DNA of 64,000 nt from Begonia masoniana (Eukaryota > Streptophyta > Magnoliopsida > Cucurbitales > Begoniaceae). Within the stretch, counting starts at the first letter, position 1; each line of letters opens with the position of its first letter. This document shows positions 21,629-32,860 of this stretch, in pieces. The position numbers and the translations under genes are program-made. The notes beneath the pieces were generated by a model. That model did no database searches. It worked only from the letters and a program-made list of their open reading frames with translations, and had not been told where the DNA came from. The stretch spans positions 23,524,557-23,588,556 of the forward strand of contig CM039511.1 in assembly GCA_022432975.1 (NCBI GenBank). Reading direction: 5' to 3'.

Positions 21629-23397
21629 AACTAAAGAAGGGCAATTTGGTAATTTACCAAATCAATTTTATAAAAATAACCAAATTCCTCTTCTTCTTCA
21701 TTCTTCTTCTTTTCTTCTCTGGAACTCGTGAACCCTCTCTGCCAGCCGCGCGACTTCTCACGATCCGACTCCGATCCGACCTCCGTTCGTTTCGTTTCCT
21801 TCACGTTTCTTCCTCCAATCGACGTTCTCGGTATGTCTCTACAGTTTTCGAACGTTAAATCTTTAGTTCCGTAGCGTTTTAGGTAATTAGGGTTTCAGTT
21901 TATTTTCGTTAAAAACGCGAATTACGGTTCGTAATTAATAGATTAGCCGTGATTCAGTGTATATTAAACGTATTGGACGTTATTGGACGAAGTTGGATCA
22001 ATTCGTGAAAAAGTTTAAAATCCGAGAATTTTAGGATTTTCAGAAAAGTTCGTAATTTGAGAATTTAGGTGCCGAGCGTAAATTTCTCGAATAAATAGCT
22101 CGATGAAATGGATTAGAATTTTAGAAAGCCCTTTAGTTAAGGTTTTGACAATTTGGAAGTTTATTAACTTAAACTTGTTTTAACGTCAATCCTTGTAAAT
22201 TGCTTAGGTGAAACAGTGCTCGTGGACGGAGCTTGAGCTGCTTTGGACACGAGGTAAGTTCTCGTGATCTTCTTTGGCCGATTGGCCTACACCGTACGTC
22301 GTGTCGTCTCGAGGAGTTTTGGAGATGCGTTTGTTTATTTGTATTTGGTTTGGGTAGCTAGGTTTTAGGAGTTTATAGTTTACGCTTCACAGTCTTGATG
22401 GTACATATTATTGCTTGTTTACTGTTTGTTTACTGTATGATATTGAACTGTTCACGCATCACTTGTTTTAAAGAAAAGCATGAAAATGAACTTCCGCACA
22501 GAGTTTTAAATAACGTAAAGCATAGCATTGGCCGAAAGGCGTATTAAGCATAGTATTGGCCGAAAGGCGTATTGGCCGAAAGGCGTATTGTATTGGTCAC
22601 GCGAGGTGGGGCTCCGGCACGGCTGTACGTGTTGTAAGTGTGCACCCCCCGCCTCTAGCTGGAAAGAGTAGTCCGCCCGCTGGATGAGCTCTCTCTGGTT
22701 AGAGGGATAGGATCTCGTTGACACCTATTGAGCATTGCATAGTAAGATAAAATAAAGCATGGTTTATCGAACTCATACGCACAGCATGCATTGTATTTAC
22801 GTAGAGCTTACTGGGATTTCATCTCATAATGTATTGTATGGTGTAGGTGACCTAGATATCGAGGAACCAGGTGAGGATGGGATTCCTCCTCCTGAGGCAT
22901 GATACAGTTGACGGAGGATAGCTGCGGTGGTGTGCTGGCGCAGTCGAGGCTCACCTGACCCGTGGGGATAGTATGTATAGATTTTGATGGTTTTGGGATA
23001 TTTTGGGATATTTTGGGATGTATTGGTCAATTGTATAGAAATTATAGGATCCTTGGTTCTGGTAGACGTTAGGTTTACTTACTGATGTTTTCAAGGTTTT
23101 TATAAACTGAATTGCAAATCGTTTTGGTTTAAAGTTTTGTTTAACGCTATAGAAATGTTTTTGATTGGTTATGGATAGGCTCGGTTTATAGAGCTATCCA
23201 TGCAGTTGGATTTCGCAAAGTCCGCTGTGGGTTGATTGAGCTTAAAATACGTTATAAACTGATACTTTGTTAGTTAGGAGTAGGTTGAATTGTGTTGGTT
23301 GGCTCTCTGGAATACAGAGAGCACTTGTGAAAATAAATGATAAAGGAAACAGAGAAGAAGAGAAAACAGAAGAGAAAACAGAAGAGAAAACAGAAGA

Positions 23398-23645
23398 GAT
23401 CGCGTGGTGATCGCTGCATAGAGTGCAGTGATCGATCTCTGCAGCAATGCAGAGATCGATCGCTGGCTTGCTAGCATATGCAGTGATCGATCTCTGCAGC
23501 AATGCAGAGATTGATCGCTGCTTGCTAGCATATATGCAGCGATCGATCTCTGCATTTCTGCAGAGATCGATCGCTGCAGCATGTAGTGCATGCAGCGACC
23601 AGTCGCTGCATGCTGCAGCGACCAGTCGCTGCATGCTGCAGCGAC
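23398..23645. repeat. Cluster of GATCGCTGC inverted repeats in B 5' LTR
   Basis: Repeated words GCAGAGATCGATCGCTG, GATCGATCTCTGC and GCAGCGACCAGTCGCTGC alternate in opposite senses, so many short hairpins are possible. A similar but differently arranged cluster is in the related solo LTR at 49958-50135. In the 3' LTR of B the sequence breaks off exactly where this cluster would begin. The 105-130 codon minus-strand frames here are repeat by-products. Confidence 0.8.
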
Positions 23646-23907
23646 TGGGCGCGGCCTCCCTTCCTCGGGCAGAATGTCAATTCTGCCCTCCCCTTTTATT
23701 TTAATTGAAATTAGTTTTAAATAATGGTTTTATTTAATTAGCTTTATACTTGATTAAATGTTTTGAGTTAGATTTTAATTCCGATTTCGATTTTGGTTTC
23801 GATTTCGGTTTAGGTTCCGCCTAGAGTTTAATTAAAGATATTAGTTTTTAAAAAAAAAAAAAAAAGTACGGAAAATACGGGTACAATATTGGGGTCGTTA
23901 CAATTAT

Positions 23908-23919
23908 GGTATCAGAGCC
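23908..23919 (+). promoter_or_regulatory. Element B primer-binding site
   Basis: TGGTATCAGAGC, the exact initiator Met tRNA complement, 5 bp after the LTR end. Confidence 0.9.
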
Positions 23920-24068
23920 CCCGGGTTTTAAAATCGGTTCTGTAGACTGCTCGACTGCACAGCCACTACGCGGACATTCTTCATCAACTGTAAGTATGTT
24001 TATAGCTTTATTCGATTTCTAGTTTTCTTAGAATATTTGTTTTAACTTTTATATAGGAGTCTATAAGT

Positions 24069-27000
24069 ATGGTGCATCCACGAAACGATCGAGACGACAG
24101 AGATGATACGATTGACATGCTCAAGGATTTTATTGCCCAGCAATCACAGCATATGGAGAGACAGGTTCAGCAGATGGAGAGACAGTCTTAACAGCTGGGT
24201 ACTTTGATAGACCGAGAGGGCGTTAGAGCTCGGGAGGCAGCTATTCCGGGTAACCGGGGGATGGAGAGGTTTCAGAAGCTTCAGCCCCTTATCTTTACCG
24301 GACAGTCTACGGATCCCTCTTCAGCCGAGGAGTGGATTCGCACGATGGAGGACATGCTGGCGTATGCTAGCATAGAGGATGGAGAGAAGGTTGCATTGGT
24401 GACCTACCACTTAGCTCTAGATGCTCGGTTTTGGTGGGATTCCATCAAGACGACTACCGATGTGACTATTATGGGCTGGGAGAGATTAAGAGAGTTATTC
24501 TACGACAAATATTTCAGCCATACCGTACGAGAGGCGAAGATGGTTGAATTTATGCAGTTACGGCAGATTGGTTCTATTGCCGAGTATGTGAGGAGGTTTG
24601 AGGCGCTTTCTCGATTTGCACCACGGCAGGTCAGCGTCAACGAGGATAAGGTGCGTCGGTTTTTACAGGGACCTAGCCAGGAGTTCCGGATGCGCCTTAC
24701 GATATCAGGGGTACGTGGTGTATCCTATGACGACATTGTGGCTAGAGCTCTTGATATTGAGGCAGTAGATCAGAGTTCTGTCAAGCCGAGGGAGCCAGCT
24801 AGGGGCTTCTTCCGAGAGATACGTCCTCAGTCTCTGAACCGAGGTTGGCAGCCTAGAGCGCAGCCACAGCCCTAGCAGCAGAGGGGTGTGAAGAGACCTC
24901 TAGAGGGAGGTAATGACCGGGGTAAGGGTAAGCAAGTGCAGGTTGCCTCTCAGGTACCTGTTTGTCCTAAATGTCAGAGGGAACACTCTGGCCAGTGCAG
25001 GATGGGTACGGGTGTATGTTATTGGTGTGGAGAGCCGGGTCATTTTGCTAGAGACTGCCCGAAGCGTGGTCTAGATCAGTCGGGTGGTGGTCAGAGGAGC
25101 GTTATGCCCAGGATCTTCGCTCTTATCGAGCCTGGTGATGTTGATAACGAGGATCAACCTGCCGTGATAGCAGGTACTATATTACTTACTGGCGTTCCCG
25201 TATTTTCTTTGTTAGACACGGGGGCTACACATTCTTTTGTTTCCACCGCTTGTGTGTCGAGATTGAGGCTTGCGCCTGAGTTAGCAGAATGCGAGTATAG
25301 CGTGATGCTACCTTCAGGAGAGCGTATGCAGTCCGGCCGTGTAGTGCAGGGCAATATTATCTCGATTGGGGACCGTACTCTCTATGCTCGCCTCATTGTT
25401 ATGGGCATAGAGCATTATGACCTTATTTTGAGGATGGACTGGCTGTCACAGCATTTCGCCACCATCGACTGTCGATCCGGGATTGTCACCTTTCGACCTC
25501 CGGGTAAAGCTGAGTTTTCTTATCAGGCGATGAGCAGATTGAGTAGCTCGCCTATCTCCTATTCCATGATGGTCAACGAGCAGTTTAAAGGTGCGTGCTC
25601 TATTTATTTGGCCTCTGTCTTTGATTGTCAGTTGCTCAGCGGATTGATGCCGAGCGACATTCCTATTGTCAGAGAGTTCTCTGGTATTTTCCTTGATGAT
25701 CTTCCCGGATTGCCGCCGGACCGGCAGATTGAGTTCACTATTGATGTGTATCCTAACTCCGCACCGAGGTTTAAGAACCCATATCGATTGGCACCAGCCG
25801 AGTTGAGAGAGTTGAGGACTCAGCTGGATGAGCTGTTAGAGAAGGGGTTTATTCGACCCAGTGTTTCACCTTGGGGTGCGCCCGTTTTGTTTGTCAAGAA
25901 GAAAGACGGGACCCTCAGGATGTGTATTGATTACAGGGAGCTGAATAAGCTCACAGTGAAGAATAAGTATCCACTGCCTCGTATTGACGACTTGTTCGAT
26001 CAGCTACAGGGTGCCCGAGTGTTTTCTAGGATTGACCTGCGCTCGGGTTATTATCAGCTGAAAGTCCGGAGAGATGATATTCAGAAGACGGCTTTCCGAA
26101 CGAGGTATGGGCATTATGAGTTCCTTGTCATGTCTTTTGGACTTACTAATGCCCCTGCAGCGTTCATGGATCTGATGAACCGTGTCTTCAAGGAGTATCT
26201 GGACAAGTTTGTGGTGGTCTTCATCGATGATATCCTGATTTACTCTAAGACGAAGGAAGAGCACGAGGAGCATCTGAGGATCGTTTTACAGATTCGGAGT
26301 CAACGCCAGCTATATCCCAAGTTTTCGAAGTGCGAGTTCTGGCTTGACAGAGTGGGCTTCCTTGGCCATATCATATCACAGGACGGAGTTTCTGTGGATC
26401 CGAGCAAGAATCAGGTAGTCAGAGATTGGCCACAGCCGAAGAACGTACGTGAGGTGCGTGGATTTCTCGGGTTGGCCGGTTATTATCGGAAGTTTATAGA
26501 GGGATTCTTAAAGATCGCACTTCCTCTCTCTCGATTGACTCGGAAGAACGAGAGATTTATTTGGTCGCCTGCTTGTGATGATATTTTTATGGAGCTAAAG
26601 CAGAGATTGACCACCGCTCCAGTACTGGCGCTACCTGATGAAGGTGTCAGATACAGTGTTTATTGTGATGCATCGGGAGTGGGACTCGGTTGTGTATTGA
26701 TGCAGGAGGGGAGAGTTATTTCTTATGCTTCTCGGCAGTTGAAGCCGTACGAGCAGAATTACCCCACGCACGACCTCGAGTTAGCAGCTGTGGTCTTCGC
26801 ACTAAAGATATGGAGGCATTATTTATATGGGCAGCAGTGCGAGATATTTTCCGACCACAAGAGCTTAAAGTACTTATTCACGCAGAAAGAGCTGAATATG
26901 CGTCAGAGGCGATGGCTTGAGTTCGTCAATGATTACAATTTTGATATCAAGTACCACCCAGGAAAGGCAAACAAGGTAGCTGATGCATTGAGTAGAGTGC

Positions 27001-28553
27001 CTTCTGCGAGTCAGCCATCATTAGCAGCGTTGTCAGTTACGCTACGGTCCGAGATTGAGAGGTTCGACGTGGAGATAGTGGCAGAGTTGTCCTATATGCT
27101 CGCCAACATTTCTCTCAGGCCGACTATTCTCGATCGTATACGCGAGGCTCAGCAGAGTGATACGGAGTGTATGGAGCTTCGATCGAGCATGACATTGGGA
27201 GACTCGTCAGATTTCCATTTATCAGAGGATGGTATTCTGAAGTTCAGGCATAGGTGGTACGTGCCTAGCGACGAGAATCTGAAGAAGGAGATATTGGCCG
27301 AGGCACATTCTTCGACATATTCTGTGCACCCGGGAAGTACCAAGATGTACCGGGATTTGAAACAACACTTCTGGTGGCCGAACATGAAGAGGGAGGTTGC
27401 CAAGTATGTGGAGACCTGCCTAGTATGTCAGCAGGTAAAGGCAGAGCACCAGAGACCGGCCAGAACGTTATTGCCACTGCCGATTCCGGAGTGGAAGTGG
27501 GAGCAGATCTCCATGGATTTCATTGTGGGGCTCCCGAGGAATACGAGAGGCCATGACGGCATCTGGGTTATTATGGACCGATTGACAAAGTCGGCCCACT
27601 TCTTATCTGTGAGGATGACATCGTCTATGGATCAGCTCGCCGAGCTATATGTGCAGGAGATTGTTAGACTTCACGGCGTGCCAGTTTCTATTGTCTCCGA
27701 CAGAGATCCGAGATTCACGTCAAAGTTCTGGAAGAGTCTGCACAAAGCTATGGGGACTCAGCTTGATTTCATAACCGCCTTTCATCCTCAGACTGATGGA
27801 CAGACAGAGAGGACGAATCAGATTCTGGAGGATATGCTCAGAGCATGTGTGCTGGAGTTTCAGGGATCGTGGAGCAGGTATTTGCCACTGATGGAGTTCT
27901 CTTATAACAACAGCTTCCAGGCTACTATTGGCATGGCTCCAGATGAGGCGTTGTATGGTCGGAAGTGTAGGTCTCCGTTATACTGGGACGAGGTTGGCGA
28001 GGCCAGCACCGTAGGTCCTGAGATTCTACAGCAGTCGGCAGAGAAGATTGTCATTATCTGACAGCGCATTGAGGTAGCTCAGAGCCGACAGAAGAGCTAT
28101 GCTGACACCAGACGGAGAGAGCTAGAGTTTGAAGAAGGTGATGAGGTGTATCTCAAAGTTTCTCCGTTCAAGGGCATTGCGAGATTTGGAAGGAGGGGTA
28201 AGCTAAACCCTCGTTATGTGGGGCCCTTTCCTATTCTGAAGAGGATCGGGAAGTTGGTATACAGGTTGCAACTTCCGGCTTCTATGGAGGGTATCCACGA
28301 CGTATTTCATGTATCTATGCTTCAGAATTGCTTGCGCGATCCGTCGCATATCGTGGAGGCTACAGAGATCGAGGTACAGCCTACCTTGAGCTACGAGGTG
28401 AGGCCGGTACGTATTTTGGAGACTTCCATCAAGATTTTGCGCAACAAGGAAATTCCGCTAGTTAAAGTTCTATGGCGGAATCACGAGGTGGAAGAAGCGA
28501 CGTGGGAACGACAGCAGGATATGATGACTAGATATCCTGATTTATTTGTATGA
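24069..28553 (+). pseudogene. gag-pol: Element B gag-pol polyprotein with three stops
   Basis: The ATG at 24069 and the last codon share one frame across 1494 codons with no indel. Domains: gag capsid (AEEWIRTMEDML near 24330), zinc knuckle [15 protein letters not shown] (about 25017), protease [10 protein letters not shown] (about 25210), RT with FIDD (about 26220), RNase [11 protein letters not shown] (about 26660), integrase zinc region, then DDE residues in [16 protein letters not shown] and GQTERT (about 27515, 27695, 27800), and a chromodomain-like C-terminus IPLVKVLWRN..EEATWE. In-frame stops: TAA 24189, TAG 24873, TGA 28059. Each is one C-to-T change from CAA, CAG or CGA. All visible catalytic motifs are intact, so B may have stopped being active relatively recently. 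Confidence 0.92.
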
Positions 28554-28580
28554 TGTAATTTTGTTGACAAAATTCTGAAT

Positions 28581-28593
28581 AAGGAGGGTGGAA
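28581..28593 (+). promoter_or_regulatory. Element B polypurine tract
   Basis: AAGGAGGGTGGAA-type purine run directly before TGTAATATCC at 28594. Confidence 0.8.
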
Positions 28594-31581
28594 TGTAATA
28601 TCCGGCTTGTACGGATTTTTGATTTAATATATTATATTCATATTTTATTATAAAATGGCATTTTTGGTAAATATGTCAAATCAGATCCGTTTCACAAAAA
28701 GAAAGCGTCATTACGATCCTAACGATTAATAGGAATTTTAAGGAAATTATGGGAATTTTTGGAGATTAAACGCTATATTCCGAGTAATTACCTTTATCGT
28801 AATGTAAATGACGTTTTAGTAAAACTAGTAAACGAGGTCCAAATTACAAACGGACAGTTCTGTTAAATCCCAAATAATAAGTTGGACTTGTTAGTGAATT
28901 AAGGAGATTTGGTGAAACCGAATAGCTAGACGATTAACGAACCGAAAGAAGAAATCTATATAAAAACTAAAGAAAGGGCAATTTGGTAATTTACCAAATC
29001 AATTTTATAAAAATAACCAAATTCCTCTTCTTCTTCATTCTTCTTCTTTTCTTCTCTGGAACTCGCGAACCTTCTCTGTCAGCCGCGCGACTTCTCACGA
29101 TCCGACTCCGATCCGACCTCCGTTCGTTTCGTTTCCTTCACGTTTCTTCCTCCAATCGACGTTCTCGGTATGTCTCTACAGTTTTCGAACGTTAAATCTT
29201 TAGTTCCGTAGCGTTTTAGGTAATTAGGGTTTCGGTTTATTTTCGTTAAAAACGCGAATTATGGTTCGTAATTAATAGATTAGCCGTGATTAAGTGTATA
29301 TTAAACGTATTGGACGTTATTGGACGAAGTTGGATCAATTCGTGAAAAAGTTTAAAATCCGAGAATTTTAGGATTTTCAGAAAAGTTCGTAATTTGAGAA
29401 TTTAGGTGCCGAGCGTAAATTTCTTTAAATAAATAGCTCGATGAAATGGATTAGAATTTTAGAAAGCCCTTTAGTTGAGGTTTTGACAATTTGGAAGTTT
29501 ATTAACTTAAACTTGTTTTAACGTCAATCCTTGTAAATTGCTTAGGTGAAACAGCGCTCGTGGACGGAGCTTGAGCTGCTTTGGACATGAGGTAAGTTCT
29601 CGTGATCTTCTTTGGCCGATTGGCCTACACTGTACGTCGTGTCGTCTCGAGGAGTTTTGGAGATGCGTTTGTTTATTTGTATTTGGTTTGGGTAGCTAGG
29701 TTTTAGGAGTTTATAGTTTACGCTTCACAGTCTTGATGGTACATATTATTGCTTGTTTACTGTTTGTTTACTGTATGATATTGAACTGTTCACGCATCAC
29801 TTGTTTTAAAGAAAAGCATGAAAATGAACTTCCGCACAGAGTTTTAAAGATAACGTAAAGCATAGCACTGGCCGAAAGGCGTATTGAGCATAGTATTAGG
29901 CGTATTGGCCGAAAGGCGTATTGGCCGAAAGGCGTATTGGCCGAAAGGCGTATTGGCCGAAAGGCGTATTGGCCGAAAGGCGTATTGAGCATAGTATTGG
30001 CCGAAAGGCGTATTGAGCATAGTATTGGCCGAAAGGCGTATTGGCCGAAAGGCGTATTGGCCGAAAGGCGTATTGGCCGAAAGGCGTATTGGCCGAAAGG
30101 CGTATTGGCCGAAAGGCGTATTGGCCGAAAGGCGTATTGGCCGAAAGGCGTATTGGCCGAAAGGCGTATTGGCCGAAAGGCGTATTGGCCGAAAGGCGTA
30201 TTGGCCGAAAGGCGTATTGGCCGAAAGGCGTATTGGCCGAAAGGCGTATTGGCCGAAAGGCGTATTGGCCGAAAGGCGTATTGGCCGAAAGGCGTATTGG
30301 CCGAAAGGCGTATTGGCCGAAAGGCGTATTGGCCGAAAGGCGTATTGGCCGAAAGGCGTATTGGCCGAAAGGCGTATTGGCCGAAAGGCGTATTGGCCGA
30401 AAGGCGTATTGGCCGAAAGGCGTATTGGCCGAAAGGCGTATTGGCCGAAAGGCGTATTGGCCGAAAGGCGTATTGGCCGAAAGGCGTATTGGCCGAAAGG
30501 CGTATTGGCCGAAAGGCGTATTGGCCGAAAGGCGTATTGGCCGAAAGGCGTATTGGCCGAAAGGCGTATTGGCCGAAAGGCGTATTGGCCGAAAGGCGTA
30601 TTGGCCGAAAGGCGTATTGGCCGAAAGGCGTATTGGCCGAAAGGCGTATTGGCCGAAAGGCGTATTGGCCGAAAGGCGTATTGGCCGAAAGGCGTATTGG
30701 CCGAAAGGCGTATTGGCCGAAAGGCGTATTGGCCGAAAGGCGTATTGGCCGAAAGGCGTATTGGCCGAAAGGCGTATTGGCCGAAAGGCGTATTGGCCGA
30801 AAGGCGTATTGGCCGAAAGGCGTATTGGCCGAAAGGCGTATTGGCCGAAAGGCGTATTGGCCGAAAGGCGTATTGGCCGAAAGGCGTATTGGCCGAACTC
30901 TGGTTAGAGGGATAGGATCTCGGTGACACCTATTGAGCATTGCATAGTAAGATAAAATAAAGCATGGTTTATCGAACTCATACGCACAGCATGCATTGCA
31001 TTTACGTAGAGCTTACTGGGATTTCATCTCATAGTGTATTGTATGGTGTAGGTGACCTAGATATCGAGGAACCAGGTGAGGATGGGATTCCTCCTCCTGA
31101 GGCATGATACAGTTGACGGAGGATGGCTGCGGTGGTGTGCTGGCGCAGTCGAGGCTCACCTGACCCGTGGGGATAGTATGTATAGATTTTGATGGTTTTG
31201 GGATATTTTGGGATATTTTGGGATGTATTGGTCAATTGTATAGAAATTATAGGATCCTTGGTTCTGGTAGACGTTAGGTTTACTTACTGATGTTTTCAAG
31301 GTTTTTATAAACTGAATTGCAAATCGTTTTGGTTTAAAGTTTTGTTTAACGCTATAGAAATGTTTTTGATTGGTTACGGATAGGCTCGGTTTATAGAGCT
31401 ATCCATGCAGTTGGATTTCGCAAAGTCCGCTGTGGGTTGATTGAGCTTAAAATACGTTATAAACTGATACTTTGTTAGTTAGGAGTAGGTTGAATTGTGT
31501 TGGTTGGCTCTCTGGAATACAGAGAGCACTTGTGAAAATAAATGATAAAGGAAACAGAGAAGAAGAGAAAACAGAAGAGAT
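28594..31581 (+). repeat. Element B 3' LTR, truncated and expanded
   Basis: Follows the 5' LTR from its first base. It differs in three ways: the 16-bp array is greatly expanded (29870-30897), about 110 bp to the right of the array are missing (5' LTR equivalent about 22590-22695), and the LTR breaks off at about 31581 next to A LTR sequence, losing the hairpin cluster and the last 500 bp or so. Confidence 0.9.
29870..30897. repeat. Minisatellite, 16-bp unit GGCCGAAAGGCGTATT
   Basis: From 30027 to 30890 there are 54 uninterrupted, seemingly identical units, with several more units and GAGCATAGTATT spacers to the left. The 5' LTR has three units, and the related solo LTR about four (50934-50998, reversed). 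The 16-bp unit has no stop in any frame, so it yields long open frames of 288-390 codons on both strands; these are not genes. Within each unit GCC-GAAA-GGC can pair as a small hairpin with a GNRA loop. Confidence 0.97.
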
Positions 31582-32860
31582 CAACTGCCTAGTATGATAA
31601 TTTCCATAGTCTGATGATTTAAGAACATTCATGTCATGCATCATGATTTACTCCTCAAGCATATGAAAATGATTTGAGCATTTTTTCCCCATGAACAAGA
31701 TATGAGAATGAATATGAAAACGATCTCATACAACATGATTAAGTGAGGGTTGGGGGCAGGTTGACGTATGCCACAGTTCAAAGAGGGACCATGAAAACGA
31801 CCCGAAAGGGAATATGATCAAAATCACTGTCAACCCCCCTTTTACGGCACAAATCTTCTCTTAATCCATATGATGAAAACGATGAACAGAAACAAGAATG
31901 ATAAATAATCAAGAACATGTTTTCTCCCAACTATACATTCATGAATACATGTTAGTTTGCATTCCTTACTAAGCATTAGGCTTATAGTTTAAACCTCATG
32001 ATGTAGGTGACGAGTTTTCAAGTGAAGATCTCAAAGTTAATGAGGATGTTTAAGCTCGGTTGCTGGAAGGTGCTCAGGGTGAAGATTTGTGGTTGGCGGG
32101 CGATATTGACCGGCGGTTATGCTCACATTAAGTCAGTAAGGTTTATGAAAGACTGAAGTCTGTGTAGGATGAGATTTCTTTTTATAACATTGGGATGTTG
32201 GGATTTGTCTATTTGACCTCTGAGTTCGAGGAATGATTTAAGTTTATAGAATGATCTGCTTAATCAAGTCTTCTACTTCACGTATCCTGAATGAGTCTAT
32301 GATTTTTATTCGTTTAAAGTTTATGCCTATCAAGTTGAAATCTATGAGAGTCGGGGTATTTTTTTGTTGGTTGAAGTTGCTTGATGATTATCGTGTTTTA
32401 CTGCTGAGTGATAGGAGTCGAATGAGTGTATCATCCGGCTGACATCATCGGAGGATGTCGAATGATAGAAGTTGAACGATTGAGTCTTCCGGCTGACGTC
32501 ATCGGATGATGTCGAGTGTTTACTCACCAAATGATGTAAGTAAAGTATTTAGTCGTTTGTTCACCGGATGATGTCTCCTGTCGGATGAGGTAAGTGAGTC
32601 ACGTGCATTGCATGTCCACCGGATGATGCCCCTGATGGATGAAGACATCATTCGGCTGACGTCATTGGTGGATGGTGAATGATTGTTGATCACCGGGCGA
32701 TGTCTCTTGCTGACGATGTTAAGTAAGTCACGTGAGATGCACATGATAACCAGATGATATAGAAATACACTACCGCAGAAGTGAGCTCTGTGCTTGTCGT
32801 TTAGCGATCGACATAAGTGAGTTTTAGGTTTTGTCGTCTAGCAACCGGTAGATGCCTGCG
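31582..32860 (+). repeat. Element A 3' LTR, second piece
   Basis: Corresponds to about 13460-14740 of the A 5' LTR, so about 390 bp (13069-13459 equivalent) is missing between the two pieces. It includes the inverted GGGTTGGGGG block (31737-31866) and the GACGTCATCGG units. It is cut at 32861 by element C. Confidence 0.88.

Larger units (their letters stand above)
21258..23902 (+). repeat. Element B 5' LTR
   Basis: Begins TGTAATATCCGGCTTG and ends GGGGTCGTTACA; 2645 bp. TATA-like box 364 bp in. Three copies of the 16-bp unit at 22530-22591. A hairpin-rich cluster at 23398-23645. Confidence 0.9.
21258..31581 (+). mobile_element. Element B: chromovirus, best preserved in the window
   Basis: 5' LTR 21258-23902, primer site 23908-23919, single-frame gag-pol 24069-28553, polypurine tract 28581-28593, 3' LTR 28594-31581 (its end is missing). 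It inserted into the 3' LTR of A. A right-hand target duplication cannot be checked because a deletion removed the end of B and about 390 bp of A. The two LTRs differ mainly by single C/T or G/A changes, plus the array expansion described separately, so B is younger than A and E. Confidence 0.9.
12567..32860 (+). mobile_element. Element A: chromovirus, interrupted by Cassandra and B
   Basis: 5' LTR 12567-15019, primer site 15024-15035, gag-pol 15180-20723, polypurine tract 20752-20764, 3' LTR 20765-21257 and 31582-32860. B lies between the two 3' LTR pieces, a Cassandra sits in the integrase, and C begins at 32861 inside the 3' LTR. It inserted into the 3' LTR of E, a member of the same family in the opposite orientation. 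The last part of its 3' LTR (about 2160 bp into the LTR onward) is missing because of the C/E deletion. LTR length and the C-terminal chromodomain-like segment suggest the Tekay/Del clade. Confidence 0.85.

Noticed and set aside
29768..30940. Open frames of 288-390 codons on both strands
   Set aside because: They lie in the 16-bp minisatellite. The unit has no stop in any frame, so long frames on both strands are automatic. They are pure repeats of 16 residues with no domain.
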